From: Prorocentrum cordatum
Taxonomy: Eukaryota; Sar; Dinophyceae; Prorocentrales; Prorocentraceae
NCBI GenBank assembly: GCA_963575745.1
Contig: CAUYUJ010001447.1
Span: 1,006,180 to 1,070,179 of the forward strand
Direction: 5' to 3'
Length of the DNA stretch: 64,000 bases
Within the stretch, counting starts at the first letter, position 1; the number at the start of each line of letters is the position of its first letter. Shown one piece after another: positions 40,980 through 52,193 of the stretch. A program made the translations under genes and the position numbers. The notes below the pieces were generated by a model. It was not told where the DNA came from, made no database searches, and saw only the letters and a program-made list of their open reading frames with translations.

Positions 40980-42295
40980 CAGCATCGCGTCGTAAAAACT
41001 TCAGGACGGGAGGGCTTTGGCAATTTTCGGCCTCGGGGGGGCCCTCCTCGGGCCTCGGGGGGCGTCCGAAAACGGCACGGGATGGAAAACCGGTCCCGGT
41101 GAGAGGGTCGGGACTTCCAGGGACCCCGCATTGAAGAAATCAGGACGTCGCATGCCTGGGCTCGTGTGCCGAACACGAAGAAATAAGGGTCTGGACTTCC
41201 AGAGACCCCGCATTGAAGGTCTAAGATTTCTCTGCGCACTTCACCTCTCTGTCGGGGGGGACGAGGGGGCTGTAGGATAGCACGAGGTATGAGGCAGAGC
41301 ATCAGCTCACGTAGCTGATTTTCCAGGCGCCGGGAAGGCATGGGCCCGGCGGCAGCGAGCCCGGGGGGGAAGGGAGGTGGAGCAGGCCTTCTCCGAAGGC
41401 GGCGGGGCTTCTCAGACGCCCTCCAGCCTTCTGAGACGCCTTCGTGTGTCTTCGGAGGAAGCCTAGAACACTGTTCCGAAGGCCTGGGGACTGCCGAGCC
41501 CTCTTCTGAGAAGGCCTGCCCCCTCTCGCTTCCTCCCTGGGCTGGCCGCCGCAGGGTGGCCACTTCGGCCGTGGGTGCCTTGAGAAGCGCCTTCGGGCCA
41601 GCGCATCCGAGTGGGCTTCGGGGGCCCTCGGGGGCCCCCGTCTTGGCCACGCCTGGGCGCGCGCCTTGGAGGAGCTGGCCACGATGATCGGACCGCCCAC
41701 AGATCTCGGACGGCGTTTCTGCGCGAGCGCGGCGTGGCTCTTCCATTTCGGCGTCTGGGGGGCGCGGGACAGGGCCGGGCCCCCTGGGGCCGCGGAGTCT
41801 ACAAAATGGCCAAAAAAATCACCGCCGTCGGATATCATCTGGGCGTGGGAGGGAACCTGCCTTCTCCGAGGCCGTTTCGGAGCGCCTGTGGCCCCTGGAC
41901 CCCGTGGGCACCCTGGGCCAGGGGCCATCCTAGCAACACCCGACCAAGGGGGACACCCACCTCGCCCCCGCACACCCCCTCGAGCGCGCCGCCGGGATGG
42001 AGGCCACGGGCACGGTGGCCAGCCGCTGCCTCGCCGCCCCTGGCTGCGGCGACTGCGACCTAGGGGGCAGCGCTATCGGGGTACGATTCCAGAGGGGGGA
42101 ACATTGACCTGGAGTCGACGACACGTCGCCGACAGGGCTCCGATAGCCACACGCCGCATGGCTGTCGGGCCCCTGCTGGCGACGCGTGGGCGATTCGGGG
42201 CTGATTCATCCTCGAACGCACCCCGAGGCCGGAAAGCCAGCGGGAACCGACGCGAACGCCCGAACATCTCGAGGGGAGGCCTCCTGGCGTGGCCC
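40980..42295. other. family C copy then GC-rich spacer, no confident gene
   Basis: A minus-orientation family C copy lies at about 40980-41140, with a scrap (GACTTCCAG(G/A)GACCCCGCATTGAAG) repeated at 41110 and 41186. From 41300 to 42060 there are long overlapping ORFs on both strands with no motif. GAAGGC, CTTCTCAGACGCC and CTTCTGAGACGCC motifs recur, suggesting a degenerate repeat. Confidence 0.45.
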
Positions 42296-43225
42296 CTGAC
42301 GACCCCCAGAGGTCTGGACCCCCTCCCCGGGACCAGATTCGATCCATCCCGATTGCTTGCTCGACCGTCCCCGGGGGCCTGGGAGGGCCTCCCTATAGGG
42401 ACGAAAGTAGCGAAACACCTCCCGCCGTGTCTTTGGTTCACAGCGCGAGGGCGTTGGATGCGAAGACCGCGCCCGCGGCGAGTAGGCGTGCAGCACGGCG
42501 CCCCCCGGCGAGGCAGCGGCGCCGAGCGGCGCCGCGGGGTGCGCGCGGAGCACGAGCCGAGGCGATGCCTCCGCCGGCTGCTCTCCGCCGCGGCCCGCGG
42601 AGGCGGCCGCCGCCCAGGCCGCGGAGGCCCTGGATCCTCGCTCCTCGACGCCTCGACGCTCCTCGACCCTCCCCCTCTCCCCCCTCGGACGGGGAGGGGG
42701 GCGGCGACGACGAACTCCTTGATCCCCGACGCCTTGACGCTCCTCGACCCTCGATCCTCGATCCTCGACGCCTTGACGCTCCTCGAGGCCGCGGACGGGG
42801 AGGGGGGCGGCGACGACGCACGACGGGGATGAGATGACGACGAACGGCGAGGGCGAGGGCGGCCCAAGGCGGCGACGCTCGGCAGGTGCGGCGCGCAGCG
42901 GCACGGTCGGCGGCGCCTGGCCACCACCGCCCGCGGCGCGGGTGCGGTGCCGTGCGCCTCAGCGGCGGGCGGCGCCGCGGGGCCGCAGTAGGCCGCGGGC
43001 GCTCCGGCTGCCCGGGGCTGCGGGGCACCCTGCGTCGAGAGGCAGATTCCAGGAGGAGGAGGAGGAGGAGGAGGAAAAGGAGAAGGACGACGAGGAGAAG
43101 GAGGAGGAGAAGGAGGACGAGGACGAGGAGGAGGAGGAGGTGGAAGAGAAGTCCGTCGTCGCGGGAACGGATGGAAGCGATGACACGGAGCCCGATTATC
43201 CCAAACCACCTCGAGCAATGAAAGA
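42296..43225. repeat. family C copy and CTCCTCGACGCCTTGACG minisatellite
   Basis: A plus-orientation family C copy lies at about 42296-42440. CTCCTCGACGC(C)T(C/T)GACG units occur at 42637-42670 and 42718-42790. Each block is followed by GGACGGGGAGGGGGGCGGCGACGACG, so a unit of about 110 bp is duplicated. A GGA tract runs about 43050-43145. No gene. Confidence 0.65.
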
Positions 43226-43400
43226 AAAAATCACGACGGGCGGTTTTTCATAATTTTCGGCCTCCGGGAACCCTCCCCCAGCCTCGGAACCAGCAACAAT
43301 CGACCCAGCATGGAAAACTGGTCCAGGGGAAGGGGTCCAGACCTCTGGGGGTCGAAGTTGTGAAAATAATCACGACGTCGGGGGTCTGGGATTGTCGGGA
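43225..43400 (-). repeat. dispersed repeat family C copy
   Basis: Contains, in reverse, the near-palindrome GTCGAAGTTGTGAAAATAATCACGACGTCGG, the CTGGTCCAGGGGAAGGGG segment and the AAAATCACGACGGGCGG end. Confidence 0.75.
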
Positions 43401-45365
43401 TCCGCAAGAGGGGTGGTGATCCAGAGGGGGGCATGAGTTCGATCCCCCGGTGCATGGAGCTGCCGAACACAGATGCCCCCCGCATGCCCCACCCATCGGC
43501 AACTATCAGGAGCTGCCGGCGGCTTGGGGGCCTCTGTTTTGGGCGAGGTGGTGCAAAAACCGATCGAACTCTTTTTCTGTCTCTCTCACACACACACACG
43601 CACACACACACGCACAAACACATACACACAAACTGTGGATTGCACGCGAAAGACTGTATGGATACAGAGAGACACGATGCACACATAGGCGCCGTGATAG
43701 CTCAAGGGCCCTTGTGAGCCGATATGGCGGCGGACAAGGGAGAACAGAGAGAGAGAGGCGCAGAAGGAGGAGAGGCTGACAGGGGCCTGACAACCACACA
43801 CACACACACCAGGGCACACACACAGCCTCTGCGGGATACCGATATTGGGCTCCAACGCCAAGTTGGCCCACAACAAGTCCCAAATCAGGCCGGCAGTGAG
43901 CCGAGGGAACCAGGACTCAGCGGAAATCAAGATTATCAGGGAGATCCCGGCGCCGATGTGGCATCGGCGACGACAACGTTCGACACCGCCGCCGCCGCAG
44001 TCGACGTTCGACGGCGGGCGCGGTGGCGGTCGCTCGGGGCGATGCCCCATCTGCGCCGCCGCAGACGGCGGCGCCGGCGCCGATGCAGCACATGCACCTC
44101 CCAGGAGCTGCGACCCTGCCCTGACTACCTCCCAGACCACCCCAACCCAACCCAAATGCCCCAGACTTTGGCTTGGGCGGGGAGGGGCCCCAGCTGCGAT
44201 GCTGTTCTGAAGGTTCCCCGACGCCCACCTGTCCCCCCCCTGGGAATGGAAGACAAGTTTGGAGCGTACTGGCTGGGCTGGGGTGGTTCGAGGGATGGGC
44301 CCCGACGGGCAGGGCTGGGAGGGAAGGAAGGGAAGGGAGGGAAAGAGACAGGGAGGGAAGAGGAGGAGGAGGGGGTCTGGGAGGAGGAGAAGGACGACGA
44401 CGACGAGGAGGGGAGGAGGAGAAAGAGGAGCAGGAGGATGAGGAAGAGGAGGAGATAGAGGGAGGAGATAGAGGAGGAGGAGGGAGGAGCGGAGGCGGAG
44501 AAGGAGGAGGAGAGGAGGAGGAGGAGGAGGAGGAGGACAGCCTGCGACAGGCACCGCGGGCCCGCGGCGGGGGCCCCGACGAGGCCGGGCCACGGCCGCG
44601 CGGCGAGGGACGCCGCTGCGGGCAGGGCGGGCCCCGGCGGCATGCCCGAGGCCGCGACGAGGGCGCGGCGGGAGGCGAGGAGGCAGCCCGAGCTGGAGAG
44701 GCGCCGCACGCAGCCACCCGCGGCAGCCTGGCTCGCTCCTCCTCCTCAGAGTCGTCCTCCTCCTCCTCCTCCTCCTCCTCCTCCTCCTCCTCCTCCTCCT
44801 CCTCCTCCTCTTCCTCGCTCCTAGGTGCGCGCTCCTCGTCTCGCCTCGTCGCTCCTCCTCCTCCTCCTCCTTCTCCTCCTCCTCCTCCTCCTCCTCCTTC
44901 TCCTCCTCCTCCTCCTCCTCCTCCTCCTCCTCCTCCTCCCCTCCTCCTCCTTCTCCTCGCTCATGGTTGTTCCTTTTCTTGCGTTGGGCGGACTCACGCA
45001 ACTAGGTTGTAGAGTTCTGATGGCAGGACGAACGCAGAAACTGCCAGAGTGCTGCCTACGTAAGCGGTGGCCGACGTGCGCAGAGAAACCGCCAAGAGGA
45101 GAGCCCTGCGAGGGTATAGAGCGTTAGATCAGCAGGCGTCGGCAAGGTAGTCCCCATCCTCCCAAGTGCATCCCCCTCCTCCCTCCTCCTTCTCCTCCTC
45201 CTCCTCCTCCTCCTCCTCCTCCTCCTCCTCCCTCGTCCTCGTCCTTGTCCTCCACCTCCTGTTCCTCCTCCTCCTCCTCCTCCTCCTTCTCCTCCTCCTC
45301 CTCCTCCTCTTTCTCCTCCTCCTTCCTCCTTCTCCTCCTCCTCCTCCTCCTCCTGCCCCTCCTCA
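43401..45365. repeat. CA repeats, GGA tract, CTC tracts; no gene
   Basis: (CA)n at 43586-43632 and 43793-43825. GGA/GAG at about 44355-44540. CTC/TCC at about 44752-44815, 44857-44955 and 45172-45360. The GGA block and the CTC blocks are again inverted relative to each other, about 200 bp apart. All long ORFs are triplet-repeat artefacts. Confidence 0.8.
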
Positions 45366-47461
45366 AGGTTCACCCCTGTCAAGGTGCCTTAAACTTCAAG
45401 GTGGTGGCGCTTCCGGAGGCGTGCTACAGTGCAGGGCCCATGGCAAAGTGCCCCAAACGTGCATCGAGAGTAGCTGGGCCAATGTATCGATGCCCTGGCA
45501 ACACTCAAGGATGGGCCGATGTACACATGCCCGTGACTACTGCCCTCGCCCAGTGTCAGGCAAACTCGATAATCAATATACCTCCACACGTATCAGACTC
45601 CGCTCCTCAATTAAAATCAGACCTTCTCCACCTCCTCCTCGCCATTGACCTTGACATAGACCTGCCAATTTTAGTGGGGCAAAAGCAGGTAGCACCGTGC
45701 GTCGAAAGACCGCATCTAAAATGCAACTAGAGCTTTCCTGATAAACTTGGGCGGATCCACCCACCGCACCATGACCGGACCATTCCGCACGAGAGTCGGT
45801 GCAGGGCCAATTTAAAGATGCCCTCACGCATTCCTCCTATGTCATCACCATCCACTCATACTCCTCCTATCCTCCCCCATCTCCTCCTCTTCATTGGGCT
45901 TGAAAAAGGTCCTAACAATGCGAACTCGCAAACAGAGCCAGGCAGATAGCTACGTGGCAGTCAAGGGATGGCACTGTGAATCTGGATCATCAACTTCTCA
46001 CAACCACCTCCTCTTTCCTCCCCTTCATCTTCCTCCTCCCCCTCCCGATAATCATGACGTCGCAGACAGCAACAATTCTGTGACGGCCAGGCTGTGTTCA
46101 GAAGAGGCGCACATGCGGCGCACTCATCAAAAACCAATGTCTTCAGCAGGAAACGGGACTGCAGAAAACAGCCTCCCAAATAGATACCTTGCATGCTTGC
46201 ATGCCCCATGTTCCGAGTGTGGACCACGTTTTACCATACATTCTGGCGTGCCCAGGCCCTGCCGGCGCACCATGCGGTCACAAATTCCGCCGGTAGGCTC
46301 TGTAGACAAGCACGCGCACTGATTGCGATTCCTCCTCCCCTCCTCCTCCTCTTCCTCCTCTTCCTCCTCTTCCTCCTCCTCCTCCTTCTCCTTCTCCTCC
46401 TTGTCCTCCTCCTCTATCTTACAATTTCCCCATCAGCCTCCACCGCATCATGAAACTCATGCTTGAAACTGCCGCTGCGAGATTCTACGGCCGACACGCT
46501 CCGTAGACTATAGCGCTGGCGGTCGGCACGCTCAGCAAACCACGCAATATTGGGAAACCGACGAGAAGGCGTGCGACGCGCCAAATGCGCGCCGCCAGCT
46601 GGTGATGGGGTGCGCCTGCGAATGTCCAGATAGAAAAGAACGATCAGTGATGCATGGCCGTGAACTTGGCAGCGCCCTCCGCTAGGGTCACGCCAGGGTG
46701 CAATCCATCCTCCTCCTGCTCCTCCTGCTCCTCCTCCTCCACTCAGGCTGGGCACCTGTGCCACTGGGTCCCCTTCCCAGGAAAACAGGCGGGTAGCAGC
46801 CCGTTCGTCACCCCTGTTTGCCCGTAGGGGCCAAGGGGAGAGAAAATTGCTCTCGTCGCCAGCGGCCACCTATGGAGTAGGTGGTGGGTAGGTTGGGCGT
46901 CGGAGCACGGCTCCGGCGCCCCCTACCCCGAACAGGGAGCGCGGAGCACGGTCTCCTTGCGTTCCCTGTTCGCGCATTGAGCACGCCACGGGGGCATGGC
47001 CCTGGACCGTTGGCGCTGCTCTTATTCCACGCCCGTCGGGCGAGTCTCCTGGTCCTGGCCACGGGGGCAAGGCCCTGACGGTTGGCCCGCATCTCGGTGC
47101 GGGCAGCACCGCATGTATGACCAGTCCTGTGTGGTGCTCGTCTGTTTCAAGTGCCGTGCTCGACGGCTGCCTGGCTGGCTGCCAGGAGGACCGCGAAGAA
47201 TCGGGGCACTGCAGTGCAGCGGCAAAATCCTCCACTCAGGCTGACGCCTACTGAAACCACGTTGCCACACTCGAGGTATTCAAAAGAATTTGAAGCCATG
47301 CCATTGAGGAAAGCTGTGTTGAAGATTGTTCCTTTCAGGTTCCGGCAGACAAGCAATTTTTTGAGCGTGTACCACTCCATTCTTCGCTGCAGATCGCAAA
47401 ACTATATGTACGCTGTGTGCTCACGCATGCGCCATCTGAACATCTCATCGGCTCTGTCGGT
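45366..47461. other. spacer, no confident gene; CTC tract and hairpin
   Basis: CTC/TTC tract at 46330-46420. An inverted repeat GAACAGGGA(G)CGC...GCGTTCCCTGTTC at 46934-46975, with a 13-bp arm, could form a hairpin. CCACGGGGGCA(T/A)GGCCCTG is directly repeated at 46987 and 47059. ORF 46869-46414 (minus) has ordinary composition but no motif. Confidence 0.45.
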
Positions 47462-47650
47462 CTAGATGCGGCGGGATGGTTGCTCCTCCTCCTCCTCCTC
47501 GTCCTCGTCCTCCTCCTCCTCCTCCTCCTCCTCCTCCTCCTCCTCCTGCATCTGAGCCTGCGGGAGCGGCTCGGATACCGCGGTCTTCGGGCTCCGGGAG
47601 GAGATCGCCTGCGCGTAGAGGGCCTCGTTCTCCGTGCGTACCTGCTGGGG
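47462..47650 (-). CDS. possible exon encoding an acidic-tailed peptide
   Basis: Minus-strand frame reading VRTENEALYAQAISSRSPKT, then VSEPLPQAQM, then a run of Glu/Asp from a TCC tract. The non-repeat part has ordinary composition, and the motif CAGGTGCGCACGGAGAACG-like recurs 230 bp upstream on the same strand (near 47895). I recognise no family. It could equally be chance. Confidence 0.2.
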   Translation of the reverse strand, partial: PQQVRTENEALYAQAISSRSPKTAVSEPLPQAQMQEEEEEEEEEEEEDEDEEEEEEQPSRRI

Positions 47651-48234
47651 GGAAAGCGCAGCATGAAAACGGCGGCGGGAGGCCCTGGGACGATTGCGGC
47701 CCCCAGGGGGTCCTCGCTGGGCCCTGGGAGGCCGCACGGGCGCGGCCGGCAACTCCCGCACCGGCGCCTCGGAGCGGGCCCACCGCGTTACACAGCGGGC
47801 ACGCGGCCGCCGCACCGGCGGATAGATGGAGAGGCCGAGCGGAGGCCGCGAAGGGGCCCAACAAAAACCTCCCAGGGCGCCGTTCTCCGTGCGCACCTGC
47901 GGGGTGAGGGCATCAGAGCGGGAACCCTTAAGGGAAAGGAGCACGGGGTCTGGCAGCCGATGGGGCGCCGATCCTGGATGGGCCACGGGCATCATCGCCG
48001 CCCTCCTTCGGCAAGGAATCCTCCAAGGTCTGCAGCCTCCCGGGCACTTGCCTGAACCAACGCCCCCGCCGTGGGAAGAGAAAACACAACATCAGAAAAC
48101 GGTATTTAGCAGTCTCCCGGGGACCTGGGGCAGTAAAGAAACGACTCGGCATGGAAGACCGGTCTCAGGAACTGGGTCGAGACCTTTGGAGGTCTGCGAA
48201 GTGCACAAATCAGGACGTCGGGGGTGTGGATAAG

Positions 48235-48430
48235 GAGCCCAGACCCCCGACGTCGTGATTTTTTCACGACGTCGACCCCCAGAGGTCTGGACCCTTTCCC
48301 CGGGACCGGTTTTTCGTCCTGAGTCGTTTTTTGACGGCCCCGAGGCCCGGCGAGGGCCCCCGGAGGCAGAAAATAAGGAAAAACCTCCCGTCGTGATTTT
48401 TTCACGACGCCAGGAGGTCTGGGAGGGGGG
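48235..48430 (+). repeat. dispersed repeat family C, best-preserved copy
   Basis: Starts with the palindrome CCCGACGTCGTGATTTTTTCACGACGTCG, then CCCCAGAGGTCTGGACC, CCGGGACCGGTTTTTCGTCC, the GGCCCCGAGGCCCGGCGAGGG block and GGAGGCAGAAAATAAGG. It closes with CGTCGTGATTTTTTCACGACG. The two TTTTTT hairpins near both ends bound a core of about 130 bp. Confidence 0.8.
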
Positions 48431-48708
48431 ATCACGGGGTGCAGGATCGAGCTGGAATCGGCGACGCATCGCCGATAGATCGCCGATAGGCCCCCCCCCA
48501 TGGCGAAGCCGCTCGGCTCTCCGTCGGCCGCTCGGGACGATCCAGGAACCCTCGGAACGCTCTCGGCGAGGCGCAGCCGCCGGAAGGCGCCCCGAGGATG
48601 GAAAGACCACCCAAACCTGCAGCGCCGCACGCGGACCCCAGAGACTTTCGAGCCTCCATCCTGGCGACTACGTCCGAGCACACCGAACCCAGACCTGCAA
48701 CGCCGCAC
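48431..48708. repeat. family E scrap and associated segment
   Basis: AATCGGCGACGCATCGCCGATAGATCGCCGATAGG at about 48456-48490. A GGAACGCTCTCGGCGAGGCGCAGC segment at about 48553-48580 also occurs near 63768, where it again lies beside families C and E. The three parts therefore travel as one composite unit. Confidence 0.6.
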
Positions 48709-48902
48709 TCGGGAGCGGCCAAGAGGGGGGTGTCCAAAAGAGGGGGGTGCAAATCATGACCGGCGGCATGTGCGCGGCCCAGCGGGGGGGCCACGGACGC
48801 AATGAAACAGGAAGAGGCGCCATGAAATCTGGGGAAATATCATGGCCCCCGCCATGATACCCACCCACCCCTAGTCATCACCCCCCTCTTTTCCGCCCCC
48901 GA
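48709..48902 (+). mobile_element. MITE-like family B, copy B6
   Basis: 194 bp, TCGGGAGCGGCCAAGAG to TTTTCCGCCCCCGA, with a perfect CGCAC duplication (48704-48708 and 48903-48907). Confidence 0.93.
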
Positions 48903-49100
48903 CGCACGCGGGCCCCCAGGAGAGCGGGACCCTTCTCCCCCGGGGCTGGGCCTTCGCCTCCCGCGGCGACCTTTTCGCCGGCCCTCGTGGCCCGTCGAGG
49001 GCTCCCAGGGGCCAGGGGGCCGAGCACGACAGAAACCTCCCGTCGTGATCTCTTCACAGCGAGGGGTGGCCACCTGCCACACCACCCCAACCCAACCCCC

Positions 49101-49228
49101 TGGCATCGCTCGGACGTCCATTCCCTGTGTTTTTTGTCGGTTTCGTGCTTGGTTTTTCCGCCAAATGATCAGGGATGCTCCTCGAGGGTCCTCGCCGAGG
49201 AAAAAACGCACACGTCCGAGCGATGCCA
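49101..49228. mobile_element. small element with 17-bp inverted termini TGGCATCGCTCGGACGT
   Basis: 128 bp between TGGCATCGCTCGGACGT and its exact complement ending CGATGCCA. The interior is AT-richer than its surroundings and non-coding. The outside flanks both carry ACCTGCCAC(A/G)CCACCCCAACCCA (49070-49095 and 49232-49256), which may be a pre-existing or duplicated segment. Confidence 0.65.
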
Positions 49229-49323
49229 AGCTACCTGCCACGCCACCCCAACCCAGCCCGAGGACCCGAATTTCGGGTCGGGGGGGTACGGGCTTCATAT
49301 GCGCTGTTTCGAGGTTCCCGGAC

Positions 49324-49574
49324 CTTTGTGGGCCCCGGAAACGGCAGGGCCGTTTTTTCACCGTTTCCCCAAAAATGTCCCTTGGAAATGGAAACGGTAA
49401 AAAAACGGCGACCGGAAACGGCCAAAAAACGGCTCCAGGATTGGAACCGGACCCGGAACCGGTAAAACAACGGCGACGGAACCAGTGAACAAAAACGGCG
49501 TCGGAATCTGTTAAAAAAACGGCAAAACGGAACTGGGAAAAAAAACGGCCCTGTCGTTTCCAGGGCTCACTAAG
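49324..49574 (+). mobile_element. family A element, copy A6
   Basis: 251 bp, CTTTGTGGGCCCCGGAAACGG to GGGCTCACTAAG, complete. It is bracketed by direct copies of a CCCCAACCCAGCCCGA ... GGGCTTCA(T/C)ATGCGCT ... CGAGGT(T/A)CCCGGAC segment (49248-49323 and 49574-49632), so it lies in or next to a tandem duplication. Confidence 0.88.
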
Positions 49575-49632
49575 CCCCAACCCAGCCCGAAGCCCCGAAG
49601 GGCTTCACATGCGCTTTTCCGAGGTACCCGGA

Positions 49633-50994
49633 CCCCCCCCCCACACTGGAAATGGTGGGCAAATCGGGCCCTTCGGGTTGGATTGAAGATGAGCCCCATA
49701 GGCACCCTCTGAAGCTCCCCGGTCAGGGCGGCCAGCTGGTCCTGGTGGGACCTCTTCTCGCTCTCCCCGTCCTGATGGGCCGATTTCCCACCACCACCAC
49801 CATAGGTAAGACGGGCGAGAAGGGAGGATGGGGAGGTCCTTCTCCTCCTCCTCCTCCTCCTCCTCCTCCTCCTCCTCCTTGGTTACGCAGGGGGTTGGGG
49901 CAACTCCAGGATTATCGCCTATTTGGGGTATTGGGAATGGTTCATCCTGGCCCGTGGTGGTGTGGAATGGTTCATACAATGTCTGTGGTACCAAGAGGAA
50001 TGTCATCACGTATCCTCGGATTTTGTCATAGCTGCGTAACGATGACAGACCAGTGTGTGCAAGGTCAAGGCATGCATGCTGCAATGTACCAATGTCGAAT
50101 GGCCAGCAGCGTCGGTCCACCAACACAAACCAGAAGGCGCGCAGTGATATCATCGCCTAGTCCCTGGCACGCGCTCACACGTGCCTCCACACGCGCGTCG
50201 TATATAGCTATATATTTTCCCACGTTGCTAAGCAAGCTCGCGCCCTTAGGGGTTGGATACAACTGTGTCAGACCGAACGGACAAGCGTGACCCCCCGCCT
50301 ATATCCTTCCTTGGGGCTTGTTCCGGGCAACGGGCTTGGCAGGCGCGCGGGACGACTGCCAATTAACAAGCTCAACAAAAATCCTCGCCACCCTCATCCT
50401 TGCAACCCTCCCCATCCGCATCCTCTGCTTATCGTCGTCCGTCGCTCCTACGTCGTTTTGCCCACCGTCGTCCCTCACACCTCCTCTTCCCTCCCTCCAC
50501 CGCCCCTCCTGATTTGCACAATATTCCGTGCGTCGCCCACTCCCTCCTCCATGAACCCCCTCCGTTTCTCCTCGTCTCTCCCCCCAAGTTGCTATCGCAT
50601 TCCCCCATTGCACCGCATCCACACTACATCCTCGTTCACCCTCGCCCCTCGCAGCTCAATCATGTCGATCGGATATTTTGGGGAGGGTCACGTGACGAAT
50701 TTCACCACACCTGTTATGTTTCATGGTAGTTGAGATGAGGGGATGTTTTGTGTCAGACTATTGTGTTCCTTTTTGTCTTAATTTTTATAGAGAGTGTGTC
50801 CCATTCCTGCCTCCTCTATTGTCCTATCCTTATATATCTTGCTGTTAGGCTACAGTAAGACTTAGTGGTGGGTAGGCAGATCACGAGAGGTCCTGGTAGA
50901 GATGGGATCGATTTAGGGGTTACAGTTTGGAACTTCGGGCTCACCAAAGGGCGCAGACACGAAATCGGGGGGGGGTGCGGGCCGAAGGCGAATA
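49633..50994. other. spacer with TCC tract, no gene
   Basis: A CCA run (49790-49802) and a TCC tract (49832-49879) resemble the element at 14348-14537. GGAATGGTTCAT occurs at 49925-49975 and resembles the minisatellite at 56425-56670. The remaining region has no supported ORF. Confidence 0.5.
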
Positions 50995-51771
50995 TTAAGC
51001 GACGCCCCCCCAGGCTTTAAGTTTAGCTTGGCTGTCTGGAAGGCTTAGCTGGTTGATAATGGTATGGTTGGTGTCATGTGCTTGGCACTTGCCCCGACAG
51101 TGATGCGATGGTGGCAGTGGTGTGATGATCGACGATCCAGCACCTGAAGCAACGCCACCGCTTGCAGCAGGCAAGCGCCCTGTAGGTCGAATTCCCTGGC
51201 TGGGAACCTTAAACTGCCTAGAACGAAGCAACTGAGACTGCGCTGCACTGGACTGGCTCTGCGACGGTGCCGCCCCTCTGCTCGAGTCTGAGCCCGACGG
51301 GAGCGACGCGACGGGGTTGCGCAGCTTCTTGCGCTCGCTAAATTTTGGAATCCACTCGCCAGGCTGAAACGTGCGCCTCTTCTGCTTCGGGGTCCGAGCA
51401 ATCGCTTCTGCCAATGCCCTGGAGTTCTGTTCAACGATCGCATCTGAGCTCGGATCGAAGACACTCACTTGATCGAAGAGCGCACTGCCAGTCACAACTG
51501 TCTGATACCTCGGGCGTGGTACAGCGGATGCCCCATCATCTTCACACCGACGTGTTTTCTTCCGACCCTTCCGTTCTGGCGCAGGAGGGTCCTTCGCGGA
51601 CCAGAGGTCGACCATCTCGATCGCACCGCCACCCTCCATCGGAACGGTTGCCGTTCGGAGAAAAAGCAGAAAAGGTGCACCCTTGTCGAGACAAACGGCT
51701 GAGGTAGACGGTGCGATCATCATCCCCACGCAGTGTGTACGGTTGCGGCAGATTCCGCGGACCCAATGCAA
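50995..51771 (-). CDS. hypothetical basic, Ser/Gln-rich protein or exon
   Basis: 258 codons on the minus strand. The middle has ordinary composition: RKGRKKTRRCEDDGASAVPR, a basic stretch like a nuclear signal. Then SALFDQVSVFDPSSDAIVEQN, SRALAEAIARTPKQKRRTFQ and GEWIPKFSERKKLRNPV. A Ser/Gln-rich low-complexity region follows. The first codon is not ATG; M26 or a later Met is possible, or the ORF may be an internal exon. I recognise no family. The pattern of short helices plus basic patches suggests a nucleic-acid-associated protein, but that is inference. It lies 1.3 kb downstream of the co-oriented ORF block starting at 53 kb and could belong to it. Confidence 0.4.
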   Translation of the reverse strand: MHWVRGICRNRTHCVGMMIAPSTSAVCLDKGAPFLLFLRTATVPMEGGGAIEMVDLWSAKDPPAPERKGRKKTRRCEDDGASAVPRPRYQTVVTGSALFDQVSVFDPSSDAIVEQNSRALAEAIARTPKQKRRTFQPGEWIPKFSERKKLRNPVASLPSGSDSSRGAAPSQSQSSAAQSQLLRSRQFKVPSQGIRPTGRLPAASGGVASGAGSSIITPLPPSHHCRGKCQAHDTNHTIINQLSLPDSQAKLKAWGGVA

Positions 51772-52111
51772 TGGTGCCGATGGTGGGAACGGTTGGTATA
51801 ATTGTTATGTATTGCGTGCGTGCATGTATCGTTCCACGTATGTAGGTGTGCGTAAGTTGTGTGCGTGGTTGTGCACGTACCCTATTTTTATGTTCTATGT
51901 GCATGTCCGTTTGCCTATAGTACGCGTGTTCCCTCCGTGCGCATATTCACCGATCGTCCGTGCTTGTGTTGTTGGGTCCTCGTTGGTCTGCACCCTACAG
52001 TAATGCATGTGCGAAGTGCAAATGTCGCTAGCTACGCCTACACGTTTTCTATAAATATGCATGTTCCTTGTTTCCATATAAGTCCTTATCTCTTTAACGT
52101 TCTGTATGGCC

Positions 52112-52193
<82 letters not shown>

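Noticed and set aside
41666-43218. Overlapping 381-388 codon ORFs on opposite strands
   Set aside because: Arg/Pro/Ala-rich products of very GC-rich DNA. They include a family C copy and a minisatellite, so coding is unlikely.
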